Positions 8,433-16,985 of a DNA stretch of 64,000 bases are shown piece by piece. The position numbers and the translations under genes were made by a program. The stretch is from assembly GCA_022822525.1 (NCBI GenBank), contig JAJEBN010000099.1, positions 62,001 to 126,000 of the forward strand, read 5' to 3'. The stretch's first letter is position 1; every line of letters begins with the position of its first letter. The notes below the pieces were generated by a model, which worked only from the letters and a program-made list of their open reading frames with translations, was not told the origin of the DNA and did no database searches. Origin of the DNA: Acidimicrobiia bacterium (GTDB lineage: Bacteria; Actinomycetota; Acidimicrobiia; Acidimicrobiales; Poriferisodalaceae).

Positions 8433-9284
8433 ATGGCAAGATCAGCCGCAGCCAAGAAGGTTGCCAAGGCCGCGAGCGCTGGCGGGACTGGCAAGGGGTT
8501 CCAGGCCCGGCGCAACCTCCTGTTTCCCGCGGCGATGCTGCTGGTCGTCGCATTGGGCGTCGTGTTGATTCTGGTCGCGCGGTCCGAACGGGCATCCAAC
8601 GCCCCAGCGGGTCCGCCGCGGCTCGGCGATCACTGGCACTCGCTCTACGCGATCTACGACTGCGACGACTTCCTCCTCGACGTCTACCCCAACGACATCA
8701 ACGACGCTTCGGGCATTCATACCCACGGCGACGGGCTGATCCACATCCATCCGTTCCACACCGGCGTCACGGGCCAGTTCGCCACCGTCGGGGCGTTCAT
8801 GCGTGAGATCGAAGTCGAATTCGACGACACCAAGATCGAGCTGCCCGACGGGACAATCCTGGAGGAATCCGGCGACGGCTGCGCCTCACCAGATCCCGAG
8901 AGCGATGATCCCGCAGTCGCCGAGCCCGGGGCAGAGCTGCGAATCATGCGCTGGGAGACGCTGCAGGCCGAGAAGGCCTTGGCGTTCACCGACGACCTGC
9001 GAGATGTGCGTTTCCTGGGCGACGGCCAGATCTTTGTGTTCGCATTCGTCCACCCCAGCGTCGACAGCGCGGACATCCCGCGACCCGATGATGCTTTCCT
9101 GCGGGCGTACTTGAATCTGCCCCCAGAGGATCAACCCCTCACCGACGACGACCTGCTCGAGGAGGGGCCGGTCCCGGGCGGATCCGAAGATGAGAGCGAG
9201 CCGGTCCCTGCGGACTTGCCGGAGACTTCCGAGCCGGCCGAAGGCGAGACCCCTGCCGAGGACGAAGCCGACCCGGGAGCCTGA
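8433..9284 (+). CDS. Membrane-anchored extracytoplasmic protein with histidine cluster, unknown function
   Basis: I do not recognise a named family. The protein has 283 residues: a basic N-terminus, one membrane helix at about 29-49 and an outer domain. The outer domain opens with DHWHS (H67, H69), continues with IHTHGDG and IHIHPFH (H96, H98, H104, H106, H109), and ends in an acidic, proline-rich tail from about residue 225. The histidines suggest a metal-binding fold, which is inference. The ATG at 8433 was preferred to the TTG at 8421; a TAGCTT box lies 10 bases upstream of the ATG. It lies between ugd and a nucleotidyltransferase and may act in envelope assembly. Confidence 0.75.
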   Translation: MARSAAAKKVAKAASAGGTGKGFQARRNLLFPAAMLLVVALGVVLILVARSERASNAPAGPPRLGDHWHSLYAIYDCDDFLLDVYPNDINDASGIHTHGDGLIHIHPFHTGVTGQFATVGAFMREIEVEFDDTKIELPDGTILEESGDGCASPDPESDDPAVAEPGAELRIMRWETLQAEKALAFTDDLRDVRFLGDGQIFVFAFVHPSVDSADIPRPDDAFLRAYLNLPPEDQPLTDDDLLEEGPVPGGSEDESEPVPADLPETSEPAEGETPAEDEADPGA

Positions 9285-9308
9285 GGGCCGCCCCGGGGCA
9301 TCCCGACC

Positions 9309-10340
9309 ATGAAGGCGATCTTGCTGCTGGGCGGCTTCGGCACCCGGCTGCGCCCGCTGACCGGCGACATCCCGAAGCAGATGCTGCCGGTGTGCGGTCG
9401 TCCGATGATCGAGTGGGTCTGCGAGCACCTCGCGCGTCACGGCGTGTCCCAAGTGGTGCTGTCGCTGGGCTACCGGGCCGAGGCGTTCACCGCGGCCTAC
9501 CCCCGGGGGCGCATCGGGCAGCTCGCGTATGAGGTGGCCGTCGAGCCGGAGCCCCGTGGCACGGCGGGGGCCGTGCGGTTTGCCGCGGAGGCCACGGGCA
9601 TCGACAGCCCCTTCTTGGTGTTGAACGGCGATGTGCTGACCGACCTCGACATCGGGGCGTTGGTGAGCTGCCATGCCGAGATGGGCACGGAGGCCACGAT
9701 TGCACTCCAGCCGGTCGATGACCCGACCCCTTACGGCCTCGTGGTGACCGATCCTTCGGGCCGTGTGCTGTCCTTCTCGGAGAAGCCCGAGCCCGGCGCG
9801 TTGCCCCGGCCGGGCCCGCGCAGCGACCGGCCCACGATCAACGCGGGTACCTACGTGCTGACGCCCGCGGTGCTGGATCGCATCCCTGCGGATCGTGCCG
9901 TGTCCATCGAGCGGGAAGTCTTCACTCGCCTCGCCGCCGACGGAATGCTGGCGGGGTCGGTTTCGGACTCGTACTGGCTCGACACGGGCACCCCGCAGCA
10001 GTACCTGGCGGCCAATCTCGATCTGCTCGAAGGGCGGCGTCCCCGCGCGCGGGTCGTCGACAGCGGTGACGTCCTCGACGCCGACATCGATCCTGATGCG
10101 TGCGTCCGGACCTCGGTCATCGGCAGCGGGAGCGAGATCGGGTCCGGTGCCGTCGTGCAGCGGTCAGTGCTGGGGCAAGGCTGCCGCATCGAAGCCGGAG
10201 CGGTTGTCTGCGACACGGCGCTCGGCGCGGGTGTCACGGTCGGGGCGGCGGCGATACTCACCGAGTACTCGGTCGTCGGCTCGGGCGAGTACGTGGTGCC
10301 GGGCGCCCGCCTGCGCGCTGTGCGCCAACCGGCCGCCTGA
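9309..10340 (+). CDS. Sugar-1-phosphate nucleotidyltransferase, probably mannose-1-phosphate guanylyltransferase
   Basis: Makes an NDP-sugar from a sugar-1-phosphate and NTP. The N-terminal nucleotidyltransferase domain (about 1-235) begins LLLGGFGTRLRPLT with the pyrophosphorylase signature, then PKQMLPVCGRPM with the activator lysine, VLNGDVLTDLD with the metal aspartate, and INAGTYVLTP. From about residue 250 a left-handed beta-helix of hexapeptide repeats follows (IGSGSEIGSGAVVQ type). GDP-mannose is the likely product because phosphomannomutase, a phosphomannose isomerase and GDP-mannose dehydratase are also in the window, but glucose-1-phosphate specificity is possible. It converges on cofE with a 10-base gap. 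Confidence 0.8.
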   Translation: MKAILLLGGFGTRLRPLTGDIPKQMLPVCGRPMIEWVCEHLARHGVSQVVLSLGYRAEAFTAAYPRGRIGQLAYEVAVEPEPRGTAGAVRFAAEATGIDSPFLVLNGDVLTDLDIGALVSCHAEMGTEATIALQPVDDPTPYGLVVTDPSGRVLSFSEKPEPGALPRPGPRSDRPTINAGTYVLTPAVLDRIPADRAVSIEREVFTRLAADGMLAGSVSDSYWLDTGTPQQYLAANLDLLEGRRPRARVVDSGDVLDADIDPDACVRTSVIGSGSEIGSGAVVQRSVLGQGCRIEAGAVVCDTALGAGVTVGAAAILTEYSVVGSGEYVVPGARLRAVRQPAA

Positions 10341-10350
10341 GCGAACCGCG

Positions 10351-11061
10351 CTACCTGAAGAGGTCCTCTGCGGGATCGCGGATGATCTCCGAGCGCACCG
10401 AGGCCCGCCGCAGCCAGCTCGGATCGAGGCCCCGCACGATGGCGACCGGCACGCCTCGGGCTTTTCCGCACACCAGATCGGCTGCCGAGGCGATCTCGTC
10501 AGCGATGCACACCTCGGTCACCATCAGCTCGCGGCCGAGCGCATCCTCAGTGCCCTTCAGGTCGACCACGGCCGCGACGCCGGCACAGCCGATGGCCACG
10601 TCGGTGACGCCGCGCCGCCAGGGGCGGCCGAACGTGTCAGAGATGATCACCCCGACGGTGCGGCCCGACAGCGCACGGATGCGGTCACGGATCTTGTTCG
10701 CCGAGCGGTCGCTGTCGTCGGGCAGCAACGCGGCAGATCCCCGCTCGACATTCGAGAGGTCGATCCCTGCGTTTGCGCAGATGAACCCGTGTTTGGTCTC
10801 GCTGATGATGAGATCGCCGCGGCGGCGCAGGATGCGCACCGACTCTCGCTCGACGAGGGGCTTGTGCGACAGAGGATCGTCAGGGTCGATCTGCTCCATG
10901 GCGCCCTCGGCCTTGGAGACGATCTTCTGGGTGACCACCAGCACGTCGCCATCGTTCAGGCCGGCGGGCGCAGCGTCGCAGGCGCCCCAGATGACTGCGC
11001 CGAGGTCGTCACCGTGGGTGATCTCGCCGATGCCTTCGACGGGAAGCAGTTCGACAGTCAC
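10351..11061 (-). CDS. cofE: Coenzyme F420-0:L-glutamate ligase
   Basis: Adds gamma-linked glutamates to F420-0 with GTP to give the polyglutamylated deazaflavin cofactor. The 236-residue protein matches CofE throughout: VTQKIVSKAEG near the N-terminus, RESVRILRR, ISETKHGFICANAGID and IISDTFGRPWRRG. In mycobacterial FbiB the ligase is fused to a C-terminal nitroreductase-like domain; here it stands alone, as in archaea. The start is GTG with a GAGAAACGAG stretch upstream. It lies 16 bases downstream of cofD in a minus-strand operon. A probable F420-using enzyme is encoded at 54603-55055. Confidence 0.93.
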   Translation of the reverse strand: MTVELLPVEGIGEITHGDDLGAVIWGACDAAPAGLNDGDVLVVTQKIVSKAEGAMEQIDPDDPLSHKPLVERESVRILRRRGDLIISETKHGFICANAGIDLSNVERGSAALLPDDSDRSANKIRDRIRALSGRTVGVIISDTFGRPWRRGVTDVAIGCAGVAAVVDLKGTEDALGRELMVTEVCIADEIASAADLVCGKARGVPVAIVRGLDPSWLRRASVRSEIIRDPAEDLFR

Positions 11062-11077
11062 GCAGTTCTCGTTTCTC

Positions 11078-12040
11078 TCAGGGGCCGCTCACGGCGTCGA
11101 GCGCCGTTGCGGCCAGTGCGGCGGCCCGGTCGAGGCTGCTCATGATCGTGTCGGTGACCACGGGCGCCATCCCGGCATCTGACACGGCGGCTGCCAGGTC
11201 ACGGTCGGCATTGTCGATGACCAGGGTGCCGGCGAACCCGGCATAGAGCCGCGCGATGCCCACGGCGCTCGGGTCGTGACCCAGCTCGCGCATCATCGCG
11301 CCGGCTGGACCCTTGATCGATGCGCCGCCCACGATGGGCGACACGGCGACGACGCTGTCGCGACGCTGCACCAGCACCTCGCGGACTCCCGGCACGTCGA
11401 CGACGGGCCCGATCGAGACGAAGGGGTTGGACGGCGCCACGACGACGATGTCCGCGGTGCCCAGCGCATCGAGCACTCCGGGCGCTGGCTCGGCAGCTTC
11501 GATGCCGGCAAACCGGACAGCGCGCACGGCGACGCCGTGACGCTGGGCGACGAAGTAGTCCTGGAAGTCGATCTCGGGAGCGTCCGCAGGTTCCGCAGGC
11601 GTGAGACGGGTCTGGATCGGGTCGTCGCTGACCGGCAGCAGCCGCAGCTCGAGCCCGAACCTGGCCGCGATCTCGCCGGTCACCTGAGACAGGGTTGCTC
11701 CCTCGCTGCGGCGCTGGGTGCGGTACAGGTGCAGCGCCAGGTCCAGATCGCCGAGCCGGAACCAGTCCTGGCCGCCGAGGCGCCCGAGTTCGGTGAGCAC
11801 CCGCCAGGTCTCGCCGGCACGGCCCCAGCCGGTCTCGGGGTTGATCTGCTCGGAGAGCGTGTAGGTCACCGTGTCGAGGTCAGGGCTGATGTTGAGACCG
11901 TGCAACGTGAAGTCGTCGCCCACGTTCACTATGGCGGTCACATCTGCGGGGCGGCACACACGCAGCAGACCGCGCAGGAACCGCGCCGCCCCGACGCCTC
12001 CGGCCAGCACGGCGACGCTGGGGGCCGGACCAGCGTTCAT
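11078..12040 (-). CDS. cofD: 2-phospho-L-lactate (phosphoenolpyruvate) transferase of F420 biosynthesis
   Basis: CofD/FbiA transfers the phospho-lactyl or phosphoenolpyruvyl unit to the deazaflavin FO. The protein has 320 residues, and its start VAVLAGGVGAARFLRGL is the characteristic GGxGxxK/R-type nucleotide loop. NVGDDFTLHGLNISPDLDTV and a later APSNPFVSIGPV with GGASIKGPAG follow, all family features. The ATG at 12040 overlaps the stop of the cell-wall-binding-repeat gene (ATGA), so translation is coupled. The frame is open far upstream inside that gene, but family similarity begins only at this ATG. In actinobacteria the usual product is dehydro-F420, later reduced. Confidence 0.92.
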   Translation of the reverse strand: MNAGPAPSVAVLAGGVGAARFLRGLLRVCRPADVTAIVNVGDDFTLHGLNISPDLDTVTYTLSEQINPETGWGRAGETWRVLTELGRLGGQDWFRLGDLDLALHLYRTQRRSEGATLSQVTGEIAARFGLELRLLPVSDDPIQTRLTPAEPADAPEIDFQDYFVAQRHGVAVRAVRFAGIEAAEPAPGVLDALGTADIVVVAPSNPFVSIGPVVDVPGVREVLVQRRDSVVAVSPIVGGASIKGPAGAMMRELGHDPSAVGIARLYAGFAGTLVIDNADRDLAAAVSDAGMAPVVTDTIMSSLDRAAALAATALDAVSGP

Positions 12041-13533
12041 GTCGTGGCGGTTCCGGGCGGGCAGTCCTGCCCCGCAGTGCTCGCCGGCTGCCCTGCGATC
12101 AGCGCCGCGGCGGTGACACTGCGGCTGCGACCGGGGCTGCCCGGCGCGACAGCACCTGCGGCGTTCGACGGGGTCGCAAAGCTGCTCGGGCTCCACACCT
12201 CGTAGCCGCTGCCGTCGGCTCGTACCTGCATCTCGTAGAGGGCAGTGTTCTGGAGCTGCGAGATGGTCGCGGGCGAGCTGACGCCGCGCACGGTGATCCA
12301 CTGCCCGCCGACCGGCCGATACCTGATCCGGTAGCCGGTCGGACCGCTGCTGCCGACCGTGTCCGGAGCCTTCCAGCGGATCTCGAGTGCACCATTGAGC
12401 GGCCGCACCGCAACGTCACGCGGAACCCCCGGCGCGTCTGCACGGGGGTCGCATTCGCGGTCCAGTCCTCTCAGCGCATCGGCTGCTGCTGCCGCTGCGG
12501 AATCGGACACCGCCACGGGTCCGCCGAAGATCGTGAGCTGCACGGTGCCTGCATCGGGAACCGGGCCGGCCAAAAAACGGCGTGTCGCATCGGGCAGCGC
12601 CGGCTCGGAGAGCAGCAGCGGCGCCTGCCGCAGCCCCAGCAAAGCGCCGCCGACCAGCGCGTCGGGGAACTTCCGGCCGTCTGCGAGGCCGAACTCATCG
12701 GACCCGAAGCAGCGTTCAGCCAGCGCTTCGGCGATCTCGGCGGCGGTCTCGAAGCGGTCCTGCCCCCACAGGCGCTCGACCCTGATGCCCGCAGCGGTGA
12801 GCTCGTTCGCGACCGAGGGTGCGACCGCCGCCGGCCCGCCGGCAATCAGCACCTGCTCGATCGCGTAGTCGGCGGTGAAGTTCTCGACCGCCGCCGGCAG
12901 CCGATCGGGCTCGGTGAGCAGCACGGGATGTGGGCCCGAGAAGGCAAGCGGTGACAGTGCCAAGGCATCGGCGAACTTCTCGCCAGTTGCCAGCAGGGCG
13001 GTACGGCGCCCGTCGCCGCAGTAGTCGCCTATCTCGCCGGCGCGGATCTCGCGGGCAATGTTGACCACGGTGCGATAGCGGTCGGAGCCGTCGAGCCGGT
13101 CGAGTCGTCCGTTGATCAAGCCGGCCAGCGCGTCCTCGACCTCGTCGGAGATGGCAGTGGTGCCGCCGGCGATGATGATGTCGTCGACCCGATGCTGCTG
13201 GATGAAGCTGCGGGTTGCCTCGTGCAGCTCATCGGGCGGCGACAGCAGGATCGGCGCATTGCGCACGCGTGCCAGCGGCGTTGCAGCCAGGGCGTCGGCA
13301 AAGGTCTCCCCAGAGGCCACGATGACGGTGTCGATCGGCCCAGCAGCGGCTGCATACTCAGCCGCGATCTCCGCCGCAGTCTCGTAGCGGTCGGCACCCC
13401 ACAACCGGTCCGAATCGACCCGTGAAGCAGCTCCCGCTGCGTTCCCGACCGCGGCAACCGCAGTTGCGGCCAGCATGACTGCCGTCATCGCCCGCAACGG
13501 GCGAACCCAGCCGGGATGCGGGCGGCGTGCCAT
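12037..13533 (-). CDS. Secreted protein with three cell-wall-binding repeats (CWB2) and a fibronectin type III domain
   Basis: A 498-residue exported protein. An arginine-containing N-terminus with the hydrophobic stretch AMTAVMLAATAVAAVG and AGA-A cleavage context looks like a signal peptide. Three repeats follow, each opening R-L-x-G-x-D-R-Y/F-E/R-T (about residues 43, 150 and 265) and containing a segment of the FADALAATPLA type and an IIAGGTTAIS-type turn, as in CWB2 proteins that bind anionic cell-wall polymers. A fibronectin III-like domain lies at about 370-460. An alternative ATG 24 bases upstream (13557) would add eight residues. It is the first gene of an operon with cofD and cofE. 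Confidence 0.82.
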   Translation of the reverse strand: MARRPHPGWVRPLRAMTAVMLAATAVAAVGNAAGAASRVDSDRLWGADRYETAAEIAAEYAAAAGPIDTVIVASGETFADALAATPLARVRNAPILLSPPDELHEATRSFIQQHRVDDIIIAGGTTAISDEVEDALAGLINGRLDRLDGSDRYRTVVNIAREIRAGEIGDYCGDGRRTALLATGEKFADALALSPLAFSGPHPVLLTEPDRLPAAVENFTADYAIEQVLIAGGPAAVAPSVANELTAAGIRVERLWGQDRFETAAEIAEALAERCFGSDEFGLADGRKFPDALVGGALLGLRQAPLLLSEPALPDATRRFLAGPVPDAGTVQLTIFGGPVAVSDSAAAAAADALRGLDRECDPRADAPGVPRDVAVRPLNGALEIRWKAPDTVGSSGPTGYRIRYRPVGGQWITVRGVSSPATISQLQNTALYEMQVRADGSGYEVWSPSSFATPSNAAGAVAPGSPGRSRSVTAAALIAGQPASTAGQDCPPGTATT

Positions 13534-13674
13534 CCGCGGCACCGTACCGGAACCCATCGTCAATGCGGGTGAGTCTTGCGGTGATGCTCGCGACTTCACA
13601 GGATCGGCGGTGACCCGTACCCTGAACCGGGCCCCTCCACGACTGCCCTGCGATCCTCGAATCGGAGCCGACCT

Positions 13675-14655
13675 GTGCCGACGGCCCTCATTACCGGAAT
13701 AACCGGCCAGGACGGCCAGTACCTGGCCGAGTATCTGCACGGCGAGGGATACCGCGTGGTCGGGCTGATCACGGGTCAGCGCAATCCGCGCTCGGAGACG
13801 ATGGCGGCCGACCTGCCCTACGTCGAGCTCGTGCCTGGCGACCTCGCCGATCTCGCATCGCTCATCGCAGCACTCGAGTACACCCAACCCGACGAGGTGT
13901 ACAACCTCGGCGCCATCAGCTTCGTGGCCCTGTCGTTCAAGCAGCCCGAGCTGACGGCCAACGTCACCGGTCTGGGAGTGCTGCGGCTGCTCGAGGCCAT
14001 CCGCCTCGTGGGCGGTGTGGACAACCCGATCCGCTTCTACCAAGCCTCCTCCAGCGAGATGTTCGGCAAGGTACGCGAGACGCCCCAGAACGAGCTGACG
14101 CCGCTGCACCCGCGCAGCCCGTACGGCTCGGCCAAGGTGTTCGGTCACAACACCACCGTCAACTACCGGGAGAGCTACGGGCTGTACGCCTGCAGCGGCA
14201 TCCTGTTCAATCACGAGTCTCCCCGGCGCGGCCTCGAATTCGTGACTCGCAAGGTCACCAACGCCGTCGCACGCATCAAGCTCGGACTGCAGGACGAGGT
14301 GGCGCTCGGGAATCTCGACGCCAAGCGCGACTGGGGTTTCGCGGGCGACTACGTGCGGGCAATGCACCTCATGCTGTCCCAGCCCGAGCCCGACGATTAC
14401 GTCATCGCGACGGGCCAGACGCATGCCGTACGCGATTTCGTGCAGCTCGCCTTCGCGGCGGCAGGCATCGACGACTGGGAACGCTATGTGCGCATCGATC
14501 CCCGGTTCTTCCGGCCCGCAGAGGTCGACCTGTTGGTCGGCGATGCATCCAAGGCTGCGCGGGTGCTCGGATGGGTTCCCCAGATGTCATTCGAAGAGCT
14601 GGTGACGTCGATGGTCACGAGCGACATCGAGATCGAGCGGCGCAAGCTGAAGTGA
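13675..14655 (+). CDS. gmd: GDP-mannose 4,6-dehydratase
   Basis: Converts GDP-mannose to GDP-4-keto-6-deoxymannose, a precursor of GDP-fucose, GDP-rhamnose and related deoxysugars. An extended short-chain dehydrogenase of 326 residues: NAD(P) motif TGITGQDG at 7-14, SSSEMFG at 125-131 and the catalytic YxxxK as Y150/K154, with NHESPRRG and [10 protein letters not shown] typical of Gmd. The start is GTG with GGAG about 10 bases upstream. It is divergent from the cell-wall-binding-repeat gene across a 141-base gap that must hold both promoters. No GDP-fucose synthase is next to it. Confidence 0.92.
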   Translation: MPTALITGITGQDGQYLAEYLHGEGYRVVGLITGQRNPRSETMAADLPYVELVPGDLADLASLIAALEYTQPDEVYNLGAISFVALSFKQPELTANVTGLGVLRLLEAIRLVGGVDNPIRFYQASSSEMFGKVRETPQNELTPLHPRSPYGSAKVFGHNTTVNYRESYGLYACSGILFNHESPRRGLEFVTRKVTNAVARIKLGLQDEVALGNLDAKRDWGFAGDYVRAMHLMLSQPEPDDYVIATGQTHAVRDFVQLAFAAAGIDDWERYVRIDPRFFRPAEVDLLVGDASKAARVLGWVPQMSFEELVTSMVTSDIEIERRKLK

Positions 14656-14773
14656 CGGCTCCGATGCAGGAATCCTGCCCCGGGGGCAGCAGAGGGCACC
14701 GGCGCGGCCGGGCGCGGGCGCATGCGCATGGCGCACATGGCGCACTATCCGACCTGCAGCGCTCGGGGGCCGG

Positions 14774-14779
14774 TACCAC
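14774..14779 (+). promoter_or_regulatory. Possible -10 box (TACCAC) of the SpoIID-like gene
   Basis: TACCAC lies 7 bases before GTG 14787, the spacing seen at the other leaderless-type starts here, and favours that start over ATG 14802. The last base deviates from TANNNT. Confidence 0.3.
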
Positions 14780-14786
14780 TACAGGG

Positions 14787-16967
14787 GTGCGGGAACTCCC
14801 GATGCCGCGGCGCGCGGCGGCGAGGTGCCGCCGGCTCGTTGGCATTGCCGTGGCGTGTGCGCTGGCGGCTGGATCCTTGGCGTTCGCGGTGCCGCCGGCA
14901 GGCGCACAGGCCGCAGAACTGGCCCCGAGCGTGGTTGTGGTGGAGGGCCGGGGCTTCGGGCATGGCAATGGCCTCAGCCAGTGGGGTGCGCTGGGCTATG
15001 CCGTGGACCATCGCTGGAGCAGCGACCAGATCGTCGAGCACTACTACAGCAACACCACCGAGTCCGAGTCGAGCAATCCCGACATCTGGGTGCATCTCAC
15101 AGGCAACGATCACAACGACCTGCTGGTCACGTCTGACTCGGCGTTCACGGTGGCGGGACGGCACTTCGACGGCGGCGATGTCGTGCGGATCGGCGTCAGC
15201 TCCGGCGACTTCTGGGTGCGCTCGAACGCCGGCTGCGGGCGTAACGGCGACTTGGTGGCCGACGGGCTCTCCGCATCGAGCCGTCGCGGCGACCGCTACG
15301 TCGAAGCCGTCCCGTCGAACAGCGACTACGCCGTGGATGACCAGTCACAGCTCTTGGTGATGATCTACTGCGAAGGCATCGACACAGCGGTGGAGTCGAG
15401 GCGGGTCGCCTACCGGGGTGTTCTCGGCGTGGTGAACCAGAACGGCCCGTTCTCGTTCAACCGGGTGCCGCTGGAGCAGTACCTGCGCGGCGTCGTGCCC
15501 CGCGAGAGCGTCCCCGAGTGGGGAGCGGCGGGCAACGGCCGGGGCATTGCTGCCCTCGAGGCGCAGGCCATCGCGGCGCGCTCGTACGTGCTCTCGCTGG
15601 CGGCTTGGCGCGAGCGCAACGGGAGATTCACTGACACCTGCGACTGGTGGAATTGCCAGGTGTACGGCGGTGCCGCGCGCGACGGGCAGGCGCTCGACCA
15701 TGGCACCCGGTACATCCACACCAACACGGCCATCCTCAACACCGCCGGACACATCCGCGTTCATGACGACGGATCGATTGCCTTCGCCGAGTATCACGCG
15801 TCGAGCGGCGGCTGGACGGCCGGGCTCGACGAGGGCTCGCGCTTTCCCGGTGTCCAGGATCTCGGCGACTCGACGGCCGGCAATTCCAACCACGCATGGG
15901 AGTTCCGGATCAGCAGATCGGACATCGAGGCGGCCTATCCGAGCATCGGCAGCCTTGTCTGCATCCAGATCACGCACCGCAACGGCAATGGCGCATGGGG
16001 CGGGAGAACCCGCGGCATGCGCATCGTCGGAACCGACGGCGTCGAAGACTTCGAGGGCCACTCGGGCGTCGAGAATGGCCAGTGGAACCGGTGGGCCCGC
16101 GATCCATTCCGCAAGAGATTCTCCCTGCGGTCTGATTGGTACCGCTTCCCGCAGTTCCCCGATGGCCAGTCGTGCGAGCGTCCGGCAACTGGGGACCCGG
16201 ATCCGTCGACGGCGACCGGGCGCCCCGGCCTGTGGGTGCTGAAGTCCAACGGCACTGTTTTCGCTGACGGGTCTGCGCAGCATCTCGGCAACGGGACGCT
16301 GCCCTCGTCATCCGACCGCTTCACGGCCATGGCTGCGCATCCCGACGGTGACGGCTACTGGCTCGCGACCTCCGGCGGCGATGTCCAGCCGTTCGGCGAT
16401 GCTGCCGATCACGGCAACGCGGTCGGTGCCGCAGGGAGCGATCCCGTCGTGGCGATGGCTGCGCATCCCGACGGTGACGGCTATTGGCTCGCGACCAGGC
16501 TGGGCAACGTCTTTGCTTTCGGCTCGGCCGGTCACTGGGGCGCGATAGCGCACCTCTGGCTGGCTGGCGAGGTCGTGGACATCGAGGCCTCGCCGACCGG
16601 TGACGGCTACTGGCTGGCGCTCGACGACGGCCGCGTCCTGGCGTTCGGCGACGCACGGGATCTCGGCTGCGGGCCGCTGCTGCGCTCTGGCGCGGCGGGC
16701 ATCGGGCTGGCAGTCGGGCCCGATGGCGACGGCTACTGGCTGGCAGGCGCCGACACCGCAGTGCATGCCCTCGGCGTGGCAGACCACCATGGAGATCGTG
16801 CCGGCAGGCAGAACCGGCTGCGGGCGGTCGCGTTCGCTGCCACGGCCACTGGTGACGGCTACTGGCTGGTGTGGGGCGACGGCACCAGCTTCAACTACGG
16901 GGACGCGCCCGACTACCGCACCTCTCGTGCCGGATTCGGTGTTGTCGCTGCTGCATCGGTCCCGTAG
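14787..16967 (+). CDS. Secreted SpoIID/LytB-domain protein with C-terminal GDGYWL propeller repeats
   Basis: A 726-residue exported protein. A twin-arginine-poor basic N-terminus and hydrophobic segment (GIAVACALAAGSLAFAV) end in an AGA-QA signal cleavage context. The middle part has SpoIID/LytB features: GRGFGHGNGLSQWGA near residue 55, LEQYLRGVVPRESVPEW, then AIAARSYVL and an ASSGGWT segment. SpoIID proteins cut denuded peptidoglycan strands or amidate-processed wall material. From about residue 485 six repeats of roughly 45-50 residues follow, five carrying GDGYWL, as in beta-propeller-like repeats common in Acidimicrobiia. Start GTG 14787 is chosen for the -10 spacing; ATG 14802 is the alternative. 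Confidence 0.82.
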   Translation: MRELPMPRRAAARCRRLVGIAVACALAAGSLAFAVPPAGAQAAELAPSVVVVEGRGFGHGNGLSQWGALGYAVDHRWSSDQIVEHYYSNTTESESSNPDIWVHLTGNDHNDLLVTSDSAFTVAGRHFDGGDVVRIGVSSGDFWVRSNAGCGRNGDLVADGLSASSRRGDRYVEAVPSNSDYAVDDQSQLLVMIYCEGIDTAVESRRVAYRGVLGVVNQNGPFSFNRVPLEQYLRGVVPRESVPEWGAAGNGRGIAALEAQAIAARSYVLSLAAWRERNGRFTDTCDWWNCQVYGGAARDGQALDHGTRYIHTNTAILNTAGHIRVHDDGSIAFAEYHASSGGWTAGLDEGSRFPGVQDLGDSTAGNSNHAWEFRISRSDIEAAYPSIGSLVCIQITHRNGNGAWGGRTRGMRIVGTDGVEDFEGHSGVENGQWNRWARDPFRKRFSLRSDWYRFPQFPDGQSCERPATGDPDPSTATGRPGLWVLKSNGTVFADGSAQHLGNGTLPSSSDRFTAMAAHPDGDGYWLATSGGDVQPFGDAADHGNAVGAAGSDPVVAMAAHPDGDGYWLATRLGNVFAFGSAGHWGAIAHLWLAGEVVDIEASPTGDGYWLALDDGRVLAFGDARDLGCGPLLRSGAAGIGLAVGPDGDGYWLAGADTAVHALGVADHHGDRAGRQNRLRAVAFAATATGDGYWLVWGDGTSFNYGDAPDYRTSRAGFGVVAAASVP

Positions 16968-16985
16968 GCGAGCGATGACATCGCC

